A stretch of DNA of 10,189 bases from Caldifarciminota bacterium 4484_18 (GCA_002256535.1 NMUJ01000046.1:1-10189); one strand, 5' to 3'; numbered from the stretch's first letter, positions 1 through 8,143 are shown. Notes: a model not told the origin generated them from the sequence alone. A program made the numbers and translations.

Positions 1-31
1 CCGTCGTGTATACCACTTCCACCACTCGCCC
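1..31 (-). tRNA. tRNA-Leu, 5' part only (runs off left edge)
   Basis: Read on the minus strand from about 31, the sequence starts with a 7-nt acceptor arm GGGCGAG, then TG, then a D-arm of tRNA-Leu type: GTG pairs with CAC around a GGAAGTGGTATA loop. The purine-rich D-loop with GTGG and the TGGTGGAA start are typical of leucine tRNAs. The anticodon lies outside the window, so identity rests on the 5' third only. It follows tRNA-Gly in the same direction and is probably co-transcribed with it. Confidence 0.72.
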
Positions 32-33
32 AA

Positions 34-104
34 GCGGGAGACGGGATTTGAACCCGCGACCCCAACCTTGGCAAGGTTGTGCTCTACCACTGAGCTACTC
101 CCGC
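34..104 (-). tRNA. tRNA-Gly (anticodon GCC)
   Basis: A complete 71-nt cloverleaf reads on the minus strand. The acceptor GCGGGAG pairs with CTCCCGC, the D-stem GCTC with GAGC, the anticodon stem CAACC with GGTTG around loop TTGCCAA, and the T-arm contains GGTTCAAAT. The anticodon is GCC, which reads GGC and GGU glycine codons, and the discriminator base is T at 33, usual for glycine tRNAs. CCA is not encoded, so it must be added after transcription. The next tRNA begins about 1 nt after the discriminator. Confidence 0.96.
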
Positions 105-111
105 TTTTGTA

Positions 112-140
112 TAAAGATAAAAATAAAATCCAACAGTCAA
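112..140 (-). promoter_or_regulatory. Candidate promoter for the tRNA-Gly/tRNA-Leu transcript
   Basis: On the minus strand TTGACT (140-135) matches the -35 consensus at five of six bases. It is followed by a very AT-rich stretch with TATCTT at 119-114 as a possible -10, spaced 15 nt, shorter than the usual 17. Initiation would fall just upstream of the tRNA. The -35 box is convincing and the -10 is weak. Confidence 0.4.
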
Positions 141-192
141 GCACTGTATCTCTATTGATGAGTGGAGGTTTTCGAATAACATTTAAAGGTTA

Positions 193-3100
193 ATGGATAA
201 ATTCATACATCTACACGTACATACGGATTATAGTCTATTGGATGGTGTATGTCGTATTGATAGGTTAATCGAGAAAGCCATCGACTACAAATATCGTGCA
301 GCAGCCATCACCGATCACGGTAATATGTTCGGTGTGATTGAATTCTATGACGCTATGATGAAAGCCGGTCTCAAACCGATAATAGGTGAAGAGTTCTACG
401 TAGCACCTACCTCCATGCGAGATAAGAAAACAGTTGGTGGGGTATCGAACTTCCATCTTACAGTATTAGCGATGAACGAACGTGGTTACAAGAACTTGAT
501 GAAGCTAACCAGCCTCGCATACCTTGAGGGTTTCTATTATAAACCGCGCATAGATAAGGAGATACTCAAAAACTACAGTGAAGGCTTGATAGTGATGTCG
601 GGTTGCCTCAAGGGTGAAATCCCGTACTACCTACTACGTAACGATTACGAAACCGCATATAAAGTGGCAAAGGAATACCTTGAAATCTTTGGCCATAATC
701 GGTTTTACCTCGAGATGATGCGACTTGGATTCAAGGAGAACGATATCGTGAATGCGGGGTTGGTCAAACTAAGTCGCGACTTAGGTATCCCTATCGTTGC
801 AACAAATGACGTACATTTTATCGATCGTACAGATAAAGAGGCACACGATGCGCTACTCGCCATACAGACGAACACCTATATAGATGAGACCGACCGTTTC
901 CGTATGGAGAGCGAGGAGATCTATTTTAAATCACCGGATGAGATGGTGGGTTTGTTCTCCGATCATCCTGAAGCTATCGAAAATACGCTTAAGATTGCCG
1001 AGCAGTGCAACCTACTCATAGAGCTTGATCCTGTGAATGCACATCTGCCAAGTTGCGAGCTACCGGAGGGGTTCGACACCCCATCTGCATACCTTGAACA
1101 TCTTGCGTGGGAAGGGTTTCGACGTCGCTACCCAACCGGTAACAAGAAGGCTGAGGGGCGGCTCAAGTATGAGCTCAGTGTCATAAATAAGCTCAACTTT
1201 GCCAGCTACTTCCTTATAATAAACGATATCGTGCAGTCAGCTAAAGCTATGGGTGTACCAGTCGGTCCGGGTCGCGGGTCGGCTGTTGGTAGCCTCACAC
1301 TGTATGTGTTAGGTGTTACGGAGATAGATCCACTCAAGTATAATCTGTTATTTGAGCGCTTCCTTAACCCCTCCAGAGTGTCATTACCCGATGTAGATAT
1401 AGATTTTGGTGACGAACAGCGAGATAAGATTATTGCACATGTTGAACAGCGATACGGTAAAAATAATGTTGCACAGATAATAACGTTTGGTACAATGGCA
1501 TCACGTGCAGTTGTACGTGATGTGGGTCGCATATTGCGTATACCTTATGGTGAGGTTGACAGGCTCGCTAAGAAGATACCGATGGGTATGTCACTCGAAC
1601 ATGCCATGGAGGATAAGGAGTTACGTAAGTTGATAGCCTCCAAAGATGAATATAAGCGGATGATGGAGATCGCTAAACGGTTAGAAGGGGTGGCACGTCA
1701 CGTGTCAACACATGCAGCCGGTATCGTTATAACCCCCAAGGAGTTGACGGAGTTCGTCCCACTGTACAAGGCACCCGATGGCAATACAATGACACAGTAT
1801 TCCATGAAATCGCTCGAAAAGATAGGTTTATTGAAAATAGACATATTAGGGTTACGTACGTTGACAGTGGTCGAGAAGACCAAACAATATCTCAAGGAAA
1901 GAGGTATTGAAATAGATAGAATACCACTCAATGATAGCAAAACGTTCAGGTTACTGCAGCGTGGTGAAACAGTAGGTGTATTCCAATTAGAAAGCGAGGG
2001 TATGCGCAGCATATTGAAACGGTTGAGGCCAACAAATTTCAAAGACATTATGGCAGTACTTGCGTTATACAGGCCTGGCCCTATGGAGCAGAAGGAAACC
2101 TTCATAAAACGTAAACGAGGTGAAGAACCTGTAACGTACCTACATCCGATGCTCGAACCCATACTTAAAGAAACCTATGGTGTGATACTGTATCAGGAGC
2201 AGGTGATACAAATAGCACATCAAGTGGCGGGGCTCTCACTCAGTGAGGCAGACCTGTTGCGACGTGCTATGGGTAAAAAGGAGAAAGAAGTTATGCGCAA
2301 GATGGAGGAGAAATTTGTCGAAGGTGCAAAGAAGAAAGGTGTAGATGAGGCCACTGCACGTAAAATATTTGAGTATATGGAACCGTTTGCTGGATATGGG
2401 TTCAATAAGTCACACTCTGCCGGCTATGCACTCATAGCGTACTGGACGGCATATTTGAAAGCAAACCATCCCGTAGAGTTTATGGCAGCTTTACTTACCA
2501 GCGAGATGAACGATACCGATAGGATCAGGATACTTCTAAGCGAATGCAGACGTATGGGGATTGAGATATTGCCGCCTGACATAAATGAAAGTGACTATGA
2601 GTTTAAGCCAGTTGATGGTAAAATAAGGTTTGGGTTGGGGGCTATCAAAAATGTTGGCAAAAAAGCCATAGACAGCATTGTCAAAGAGCGTAAAAGGGGT
2701 AAATTCAGCAGCTTCAACAACTTTATGCAACGTAGGGACGTCAAAAATATAAATAAAAAGGCGATGGAAAATCTCATAAAAGCGGGTAGCTTCGACAATC
2801 TTAACCCCGACCGCTATAGGTTGTTGCAGATGCTGGAAAATAAGGTATCACAACAGTTGTCACTATTTACCGGAACGATAACGGATGAGAAGGTAGATGA
2901 GAGTGAAAGTGTTTCGATACTTTCGATGGAACGTGAAGCACTGGGATTCTACCTTTCGGGGCACCCATTGACCAAGTACGAGGATGTGATCGATGCATTC
3001 ACTACAACCACGATAGCAGACCTCCATCATTATGGGGAGGCCGAACCTGTAAGCATAGCAGGGATTGTTACACGGGTTAAAGTTATCAAAAACAAAAAGG

Positions 3101-3549
3101 GACAGAAGATGGCGTTTGCTGAACTCGAGGACCTTACGGGTAAGGTTGAGGTTACTGTGTTTCCAGATCTGTTTAGCGGAAGGGAGATACCAAAAGGTGA
3201 TGAGTTACTTGTAAAAGGTAAAGTTACACACCAAGAAGGAGAAGAATCACCCCGTATAATAGCTGATAAAATAGTATCGCTAAAAGAAGCAAGGAAGCGG
3301 TTGACAAGTTGGATCGATCTATACCTCAACATTGTAACAACTACGGAGGATGACCTAAATAAGTTACACCAATTACTTATGGGGAGTTCAGGTGTGACTG
3401 AGGTAAGGCTCAACTTTGTCAAAAATGGCGAAACCCTATATACGTTACGACCACGTAAGATATTGGTATCACCAGATGATAGGTTAATCAAAAAGCTACA
3501 AAATTTACTGGGTAAGCCAAATGTCAGGCTCAGAAGTGTGCGCTGGTAA
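193..3549 (+). CDS. dnaE: DNA polymerase III alpha subunit (replicative polymerase)
   Basis: This is the catalytic subunit of the replicative C-family DNA polymerase, acting at the fork with the beta clamp. The 1118 residues are a normal length for a compact non-proteobacterial DnaE. The PHP domain (about 1-270) keeps probable metal ligands H8, H10, D17, H42, E67, H88, C138, D206 and H208. The palm has GPGRGSAVGSL (358-368), the catalytic pair D402 and D404 in PDVDIDF, and the third aspartate D550 in KIDILGLR. ALYRPGPME lies near 624-632 and GYGFNKSHSAGYA near 734-746. Helix-hairpin-helix sequence near 795-850 is followed by QLSLF (888-892), which matches the beta-clamp-binding consensus. An OB fold spans about 953-1030. 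The ATG is preceded by AAAGG (185-189) only 3 nt away; a stronger GGAGG at 164-168 is too distant. MDKFIHLHVHTDYSLLDG is the usual DnaE N-terminus. The frame is intact throughout, unlike the genes downstream. Its 3' end overlaps the next gene by 29 bp. Confidence 0.98.
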   Translation: MDKFIHLHVHTDYSLLDGVCRIDRLIEKAIDYKYRAAAITDHGNMFGVIEFYDAMMKAGLKPIIGEEFYVAPTSMRDKKTVGGVSNFHLTVLAMNERGYKNLMKLTSLAYLEGFYYKPRIDKEILKNYSEGLIVMSGCLKGEIPYYLLRNDYETAYKVAKEYLEIFGHNRFYLEMMRLGFKENDIVNAGLVKLSRDLGIPIVATNDVHFIDRTDKEAHDALLAIQTNTYIDETDRFRMESEEIYFKSPDEMVGLFSDHPEAIENTLKIAEQCNLLIELDPVNAHLPSCELPEGFDTPSAYLEHLAWEGFRRRYPTGNKKAEGRLKYELSVINKLNFASYFLIINDIVQSAKAMGVPVGPGRGSAVGSLTLYVLGVTEIDPLKYNLLFERFLNPSRVSLPDVDIDFGDEQRDKIIAHVEQRYGKNNVAQIITFGTMASRAVVRDVGRILRIPYGEVDRLAKKIPMGMSLEHAMEDKELRKLIASKDEYKRMMEIAKRLEGVARHVSTHAAGIVITPKELTEFVPLYKAPDGNTMTQYSMKSLEKIGLLKIDILGLRTLTVVEKTKQYLKERGIEIDRIPLNDSKTFRLLQRGETVGVFQLESEGMRSILKRLRPTNFKDIMAVLALYRPGPMEQKETFIKRKRGEEPVTYLHPMLEPILKETYGVILYQEQVIQIAHQVAGLSLSEADLLRRAMGKKEKEVMRKMEEKFVEGAKKKGVDEATARKIFEYMEPFAGYGFNKSHSAGYALIAYWTAYLKANHPVEFMAALLTSEMNDTDRIRILLSECRRMGIEILPPDINESDYEFKPVDGKIRFGLGAIKNVGKKAIDSIVKERKRGKFSSFNNFMQRRDVKNINKKAMENLIKAGSFDNLNPDRYRLLQMLENKVSQQLSLFTGTITDEKVDESESVSILSMEREALGFYLSGHPLTKYEDVIDAFTTTTIADLHHYGEAEPVSIAGIVTRVKVIKNKKGQKMAFAELEDLTGKVEVTVFPDLFSGREIPKGDELLVKGKVTHQEGEESPRIIADKIVSLKEARKRLTSWIDLYLNIVTTTEDDLNKLHQLLMGSSGVTEVRLNFVKNGETLYTLRPRKILVSPDDRLIKKLQNLLGKPNVRLRSVRW

Positions 3550-3967
3550 GGAGTATATTGAGGAGCTTGAGCAATTCACGATACAGCCAGGCTTCTGGCG
3601 TCGCAGGTATAAGATATTGATAGCCGGTATCCTTGCAGTTGCCATAATTGTGATATTAGGATGGCGATTACATTGGCATAAGTGGTTGATAGCGCTGGGT
3701 GTACTGATAGTGTCTGTATTCAGCCAGCTATTTACGTTTTTTGTTGGATTGGTAAACCTCATACCCGGTATAGGGCACCATCTTGCACGTGTGATAAGCT
3801 TGCCAGTGGTATGGTTTCTTAATGGGTTAGCGTACATTTTGGCATTATTCGCTATACTTAAAGGTAAAAGCCTACATGTGGTACGAGTGCGGTTGCTGGT
3901 GTTGATATTAGTGATAACATTTGCAATAGGTATGGCAGTCGGGTTTTGGGTCAGGAGTATAAAATGA
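3521..3967 (+). CDS. Small integral membrane protein of unknown function
   Basis: I do not recognise a family. The 148-residue product has a short charged N-terminus (about 1-32, with WRRRYK just before the first helix) and four likely transmembrane segments: about 33-49, 55-84, 93-114 and 122-144. GLVNLIPGIGHH falls after the second hydrophobic stretch. The start is uncertain. ATG at 3521 overlaps dnaE by 29 bp and has only a weak purine-rich stretch upstream; an in-frame GTG at 3536 is an alternative. It shares four bases (ATGA, 3964-3967) with the next gene, so it is probably translationally coupled and part of a dnaE operon. Nothing in the sequence indicates a role in replication. Confidence 0.75.
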   Translation: MSGSEVCAGKEYIEELEQFTIQPGFWRRRYKILIAGILAVAIIVILGWRLHWHKWLIALGVLIVSVFSQLFTFFVGLVNLIPGIGHHLARVISLPVVWFLNGLAYILALFAILKGKSLHVVRVRLLVLILVITFAIGMAVGFWVRSIK

Positions 3968-6141
3968 TTTGGTTAATTATACTATTAGCACAGTGGCAGT
4001 TTGGGCAGAACAAAATACAGTATAGGGAGTATGATTGGCATATCATAGAGACCGAACATTTTGACATATACTATTACAAGGGAGGCGAAAAGTTAGCCAA
4101 GTTTGCCGCATATGTGTTGGAGGATGCACAAAACCGTATTGCGGAGGCGCTTGCACATGAACTGTCAAGAAAGGTACCAGTTATACTGTACACATCGTAT
4201 ATAGATTTCGAAGGTACAAATGTGATACCGTACCTGATAGAGGAGTCAGTGGGTGGGTTCACGGAATACCATTATGGTATATCGAGGGTATGGCTGAGTA
4301 TTTCTCGTTAGGTTGGGATGTCGAAACACAGATGATGATCGGGGATGCACTGTTCAACGAGAGGTTGGTATCCATACAGGATCTTGCTCTCATCGAAGGT
4401 ACCTACCTTATGTACAAAGAGGGTCAATCTATAATGTACTTTATTGCACAGACGTATGGGGAGAAGAAGATTGGCGAAATATTCTATTCCATGAACCTAA
4501 GGCAGGGCCTGAAGGGTGGCATAGAGAAGGTATTACACGTGTCGTTGGATGAACTTAACCTAATGTGGCGTGACTTCCTACGTAGGAAGTACTGGTCGTT
4601 ATGGGCACAAAAGCGTAGGATACCAGAGGCTGCGATTATGGTAACAAAACATACCGATTATGTGTTGATGTCGAGCATGGTAAGCTCGTACATACGATAA
4701 GGCCGCACCTCGATGCAGTATATAGGCCAAAGTATTCACCAGATGGTAGATACATAGTGTTTAGGGGGACGAAGGATGGGCAAGCCGACCTTTACATTGT
4801 GGATATCACCACCGACGAGATAAGGAAGCTCACAGATGATATATACGATGATAAAGATCCATGGTGGATGGATAGCAGCACCATAGTCTTCGTATCTGAT
4901 AGACAGAACATAAAGGATACAGTTTGGTATTAGCGGATTGGGAGGGAAGTTACGATTTATATGTTTGGGATATTGACAAAGAAAGGCTGTATCATAAACT
5001 CGAAATTATGGGCGGTATATACTCGCCAACAGTAACACCAGACGGTAAATATCTTGCAATGAGCGTGTATAATAATGGTGGATGGGACATATTTATAGTG
5101 AAAGAACCGTTCAACCAGTTAGAGACACGTGCGATGGGGTTTGAGCTTGCACCTGACTGGGTATTTGGTAAAATCGAATATTCAAGTTATGGCGGCATAT
5201 ACACGAGGTTGAGCCTCGCATTTTCGGATATACTCGGTAATCACAGGTTTTATGTGGATCTGGACAATCCAAGCGATCTCGCCAACTCGAACATATTGTT
5301 TATTTATTGGTATCTACCCAAAAGATGGGATTGGCTATTCTATTTCTCGAAGGTTGGCGGTTATTACTACAACTACAGGTATGGGTGTTGGACATACTTG
5401 CGGATGTTGGGGATAAGTAATGCATTTTCATATCCGATAGATAGGTTTCATAGGGTTGACTTATGGGTAGGCTTCGTTGATGTTAAAGAAGAGATGTATC
5501 TTGCCAAAACCTATACCCAGTACTACGATCTGCTGGATATACGTACCTCATACGTGATCGATAATACGCTATGGAGGAGTACTGGCCCGGCAATAGGTAC
5601 ACGTGCATCGTTATCATTGGAACACGTAATACCTATACAACCAAGAGTAGCATCCGCCACGTATTATGAGCTGGACTATCGACACTATACGAGGTTGACT
5701 GCACGTTATAGTTGGGCGAATAGGTTTATATTTGCGGGGTTGCTCAGCCGCCAGCTATACCACTACACGCCGTTATGGATTGGGGGGCCTGACGATCTGC
5801 GTGGTTACGACTATGGTGAGTTTAGTGGCTACCATATTGGCGTATGGAACACCGAGTTACGATATCCGTTCATCGATAACCTCAAGATAGCGTTCCCGTT
5901 ACCCATGTACCTGTGTAATATAAGGGGAGGGATATTCATCGATATGGGGTTTGCAACCAATAACCTACGTGAACTTAGGTTGTACGAGAATGGTAGGTTA
6001 AAGGATCTAAAGTTAGGCTTCGGTACGGGGATAAGGATGAACTTTGGCTATTTTGTGTTACAGGTTACATGTGCATGGCATACGGATTTGGTTAGCTACT
6101 CTGTACCTTATTGGTACGTATCGTTCAACCCTGAGTTTTAA
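3964..6141 (+). pseudogene. Broken gene: secreted peptidase-MA-like / TolB-WD40 propeller / D15 beta-barrel surface protein
   Basis: One gene is read in four successive frame segments. Segment 1 (3964 to about 4268) starts at an ATG with AGGAG at 3953-3957, six bases upstream. It encodes a short signal-like leader MIWLIILLAQWQFG, then HFDIYYYKGGEKLA and VGGFTE. Segment 2 (about 4269-4661) opens with PLWYIEGMAEYFSLGWD, the part of a metallopeptidase carrying the third zinc ligand. Segment 3 (about 4664-4920) encodes propeller blades with YSPDGRYIVF and DGQADLYIVDI. Segment 4 (about 4924-6141) encodes another blade (YDLYVWDI, VTPDGKYLAM) and then a C-terminal barrel with FSDILGNHRFYV, GGPDDLRGYDYGEF and a final aromatic residue, as in D15/BamA-type outer-membrane proteins. 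About 726 codons remain; from family memory I expect roughly 950-1050. The losses include the HExxH zinc motif expected between GGFTE and PLWYIEG. As written, it cannot make the full protein. Confidence 0.8.
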
Positions 6142-6185
6142 AAGGACAAGCTTATCCCGAGTTAACCTGTAAATAACTGGTCTCC

Positions 6186-6212
6186 TTGACGCCAAATTAA
6201 AACCCTTATCTT
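6186..6212 (+). promoter_or_regulatory. Candidate promoter for porA
   Basis: TTGACG (6186-6191) is followed, after a 15-nt AT-rich spacer, by TATCTT (6207-6212). The boxes and spacing nearly repeat those before tRNA-Gly. Transcription would start at or next to the porA ATG at 6219, giving a leaderless or nearly leaderless message. The 77-bp gap after the barrel gene fits a new transcription unit. The spacer is short, so this is a weak call. Confidence 0.3.
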
Positions 6213-6758
6213 AGAAGGATGGCCACGGTTGAACTTCTGATGGGCAATCATGCTCTTTCGTATGGAGTGAAGCTTGCACGTGTGAAAGTTATAGCTGCAT
6301 ACCCCATCACACCACAAACGGAGGTGGTCGAGTTGCTTGCCGATATGTGTGCAACCGGTGAGCTGGATGCTACGTTCATAAAGGTAGAGTCCGAGCATTC
6401 CGCACTCGCAGCAGTTGTAGGTGCATCAGCAGCTGGTGTACGTGCATTTACGGCAACTTCAGCACAGGGGTTAGCGTATATGCATGAGGTGATACATTGG
6501 GCGGTAGGTGCGAGGTTACCAATCGTACTGGGTAACATCAATCGCGCTATGGCACCACCATGGTCGATATGGACCGAACAGAACGATAGTTTAGCACAAC
6601 GTGATACCGGTATAATGCAGTTTTATGCTGAAAGCAACCAAGAGGTGCTGGATACAGTGATACAGGCATATAAGGTGTCGGAAAAGGTGTTATTACCCAG
6701 CATGATAGTGTTGGCAGCATTTGTGTTATCACATACGTCAGAACCTGTGGAGATACCT

Positions 6759-6816
6759 GATCAGGAGCTTGTGGATAAGTTCTTACCGATCAGGAGCTTG
6801 TGGATAAGTTCTTACC
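6759..6816 (+). repeat. 29-bp exact tandem duplication inside porA
   Basis: Copies occupy 6759-6787 and 6788-6816 and are identical. They start GATCAGGAGC and end TTCTTACC. Neighbouring bases do not extend the repeat on either side, so there is no microhomology at the junction. The second copy encodes the IPDQELVDKFLP region again and shifts the reading frame by +2. Confidence 0.97.
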
Positions 6817-7030
6817 ACCGTATCAGCCAAAATATTACTTAGATCCCAACAACCCAGCCGCATTCGGTGGACTTACAGGACCTGACTGGTACTTTGAGCT
6901 ACGCTATCAGATACAGAAGGCTATGGAGGATGCGAAACATGTGATAAAGGAAGTGGATGACGAGTTTTACCAATATTTTGGTCGCAGGTATGGGTTGATA
7001 GAGGAATACAAAACCGAAGGTACCGATATA

Positions 7031-7052
7031 CGGGTGGTGACCGGGTGGTGAC
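7031..7052 (+). repeat. 11-bp exact tandem duplication inside porA
   Basis: CGGGTGGTGAC is present at 7031-7041 and again at 7042-7052. The copies are identical and not extendable. The duplication creates an early TGA in the incoming frame; with one copy removed the sequence reads DIRVVTAGDTTG without interruption. Confidence 0.95.
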
Positions 7053-7279
7053 GGCTGGCGATACTACAGGTACAACGAGAGTGATAGTAGATGAGCTACA
7101 GAAAAATGGCTATCCAGTTGGGTTAGTGAAGATACGGGTGTTTAGGCCGTTCCCTGACGAAGATGTGGTTAATGCACTTAAGGGTGCAAAGAAGGTGTTA
7201 GTACTTGACCGTAACATAAGTTTTGGCCATAGTGGGATATTCTTTCAGGAGGTAAAATCCGCATTGTATAACCGTGCAG

Positions 7280-7373
7280 AGTACATACCGATGTGGGGAT
7301 TTGTCACGGGGTTGGGTGGTAGAGATAGTACATACCGATGTGGGGATTTGTCACGGGGTTGGGTGGTAGAGAT
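7280..7373 (+). repeat. 47-bp exact tandem duplication inside porA
   Basis: Copies occupy 7280-7326 and 7327-7373 and are identical, starting AGTACATACC and ending GGTAGAGAT. There is no extension into flanking bases. The first copy reads YIPMWGFVTGLGGRD. After the second copy the frame that fits the family continues as VTPEMIEAA. Confidence 0.97.
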
Positions 7374-7490
7374 GTAACACCTGAGATGATAGAAGCTGCC
7401 ATCCGCTACGTTATGGAGCACGATGAGCCACACGACCTGCTGTGGTTAGGTGTGAAGAAACGCGACAAGAAGCTGATACATGAAGAGTGA

Positions 7491-8143
7491 TCAGTTTCTT
7501 AAACGCGGAAATAGACGTTTGGCATTCAAGTAAGTGATTTCGGCAACCTCATCTGGTGTACGTTGTAGAATAGTGGCCAGTTGCTGGCAGATAAATTTGA
7601 GGTATGAAGGTTCGTTCCTTTTACCTCGATATGGGTGTGGTGTAAGGAATGGTGCATCTGTCTCCAGGACTATGTATTCGAGAATGCATGCATTACACCA
7701 CGTAGTGAGGGGAAGTTCTTTAAAACATTAAGTATATCCATGTACGCATTGCGTACATGTAGGATGACGGGTAACCTGTAATCGAGTGCTATCTGGAGTT
7801 GCTTTTCGAGTACCTGCAGCTGTTGTGCACGTGGTGAATAGTCCTTGTAAAAGTCGAGCCCTATCTCACCTATAGCAACTACGTGAGGTGAACCTGCCCA
7901 CCTGCGGAGTGAGGATTCAACCTCATCCGACCATGCCTTTGCATCATGTGGATGTATACCCACAGCTGGTGGTAACATGGAGTATTTGCGATAGAGTTGG
8001 ATGGCACGTTTGGAGGAGTTCAGGTCATACCCTACGTTTATGATTAGCTGGACACCAGCCTTCACTGCACGTGCAAGTACAGGTTCGAGGTCGCGGTTGA
8101 ATTCAGCCCCTTGTAGATGTGCATGTGTGTCGATAAGTCGCAT
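7491..8143 (-). pseudogene. tatD: TatD-family metal-dependent DNase, with an internal deletion and frameshift
   Basis: TatD proteins are TIM-barrel metallohydrolases with 3'-5' exonuclease/DNase activity. On the minus strand the ATG at 8143 gives MRLIDTHAHL with ligands H7 and H9. AVGIHPHDA follows, then E93 in GEIGLDFY, H129 in ILHVRNA and H152 in GVMHAFS. An upstream in-frame TTG at 8176 would add 11 unconvincing residues. Near 7672-7686 the frame changes and the remainder reads YIVLETDAPFLTPHPYRGKR, containing the ligand aspartate, and ends FPRLRN before TGA at 7493-7491. Between GVMHAFS and the LETDAP segment the family normally has about 40 more residues; the roughly 217 codons here compare with a usual 255 or so. 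All metal ligands survive, but the written frame stops shortly after H152. Its stop codon abuts that of porA. Confidence 0.85.

Larger units (their letters stand above)
6219..7490 (+). pseudogene. porA: Pyruvate/2-oxoacid:ferredoxin oxidoreductase alpha subunit, frame broken by three tandem duplications
   Basis: The alpha subunit of pyruvate:ferredoxin oxidoreductase works with beta, gamma and delta subunits to oxidise pyruvate (or a related 2-oxoacid) to acyl-CoA, reducing ferredoxin in anaerobes. Segment 1 (6219 to about 6787) has VELLMGNHALSYGVKLARV, YPITPQTE, KVESEHSALAAVVGA, TATSAQGLAYMHE and PPWSIWTEQNDSLAQRDTG, all characteristic of this family. Segment 2 continues with DKFLPPYQPKYYLDP and FGRRYGLIEEY. 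Segment 3 has VVTAGDTTG, KIRVFRPFPDED and DRNISFGHSGIF. The last piece has VTPEMIEAAIRYVM and ends at TGA 7488-7490. Each frame change falls at an exact tandem duplication (29, 11 and 47 bp). Removing one copy of each restores a continuous frame of 394 codons plus stop, the expected size. No gamma, delta or beta gene is adjacent. Pyruvate specificity is inferred; other 2-oxoacid enzymes are close relatives. Confidence 0.88.

Noticed and set aside
155..182. TTGATG and TAACAT as a dnaE promoter
   Set aside because: Each box matches consensus at only four of six positions, and transcription would begin on top of the Shine-Dalgarno bases; too weak to annotate.
1206..3491. Several minus-strand open frames of 61-154 codons within dnaE
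   Set aside because: All are antisense to an intact, highly conserved dnaE and have no recognisable motifs or ribosome-binding sites.
4313..4552. Plus-strand open frame of 79 codons inside the propeller gene
   Set aside because: The overlapping frame through this stretch encodes the conserved EGMAEYFSLGWD and YKEGQSIMYFIAQ motifs; this one is an out-of-frame shadow.
6759..7373. The porA repeats as a CRISPR or minisatellite array
   Set aside because: The three units are unrelated in sequence, each occurs only twice, directly adjacent, without spacers.
7534..7731. Plus-strand open frame of 65 codons
   Set aside because: It is antisense to the tatD C-terminal part, which has clear family motifs (ETDAPFL, HPYRGKR).
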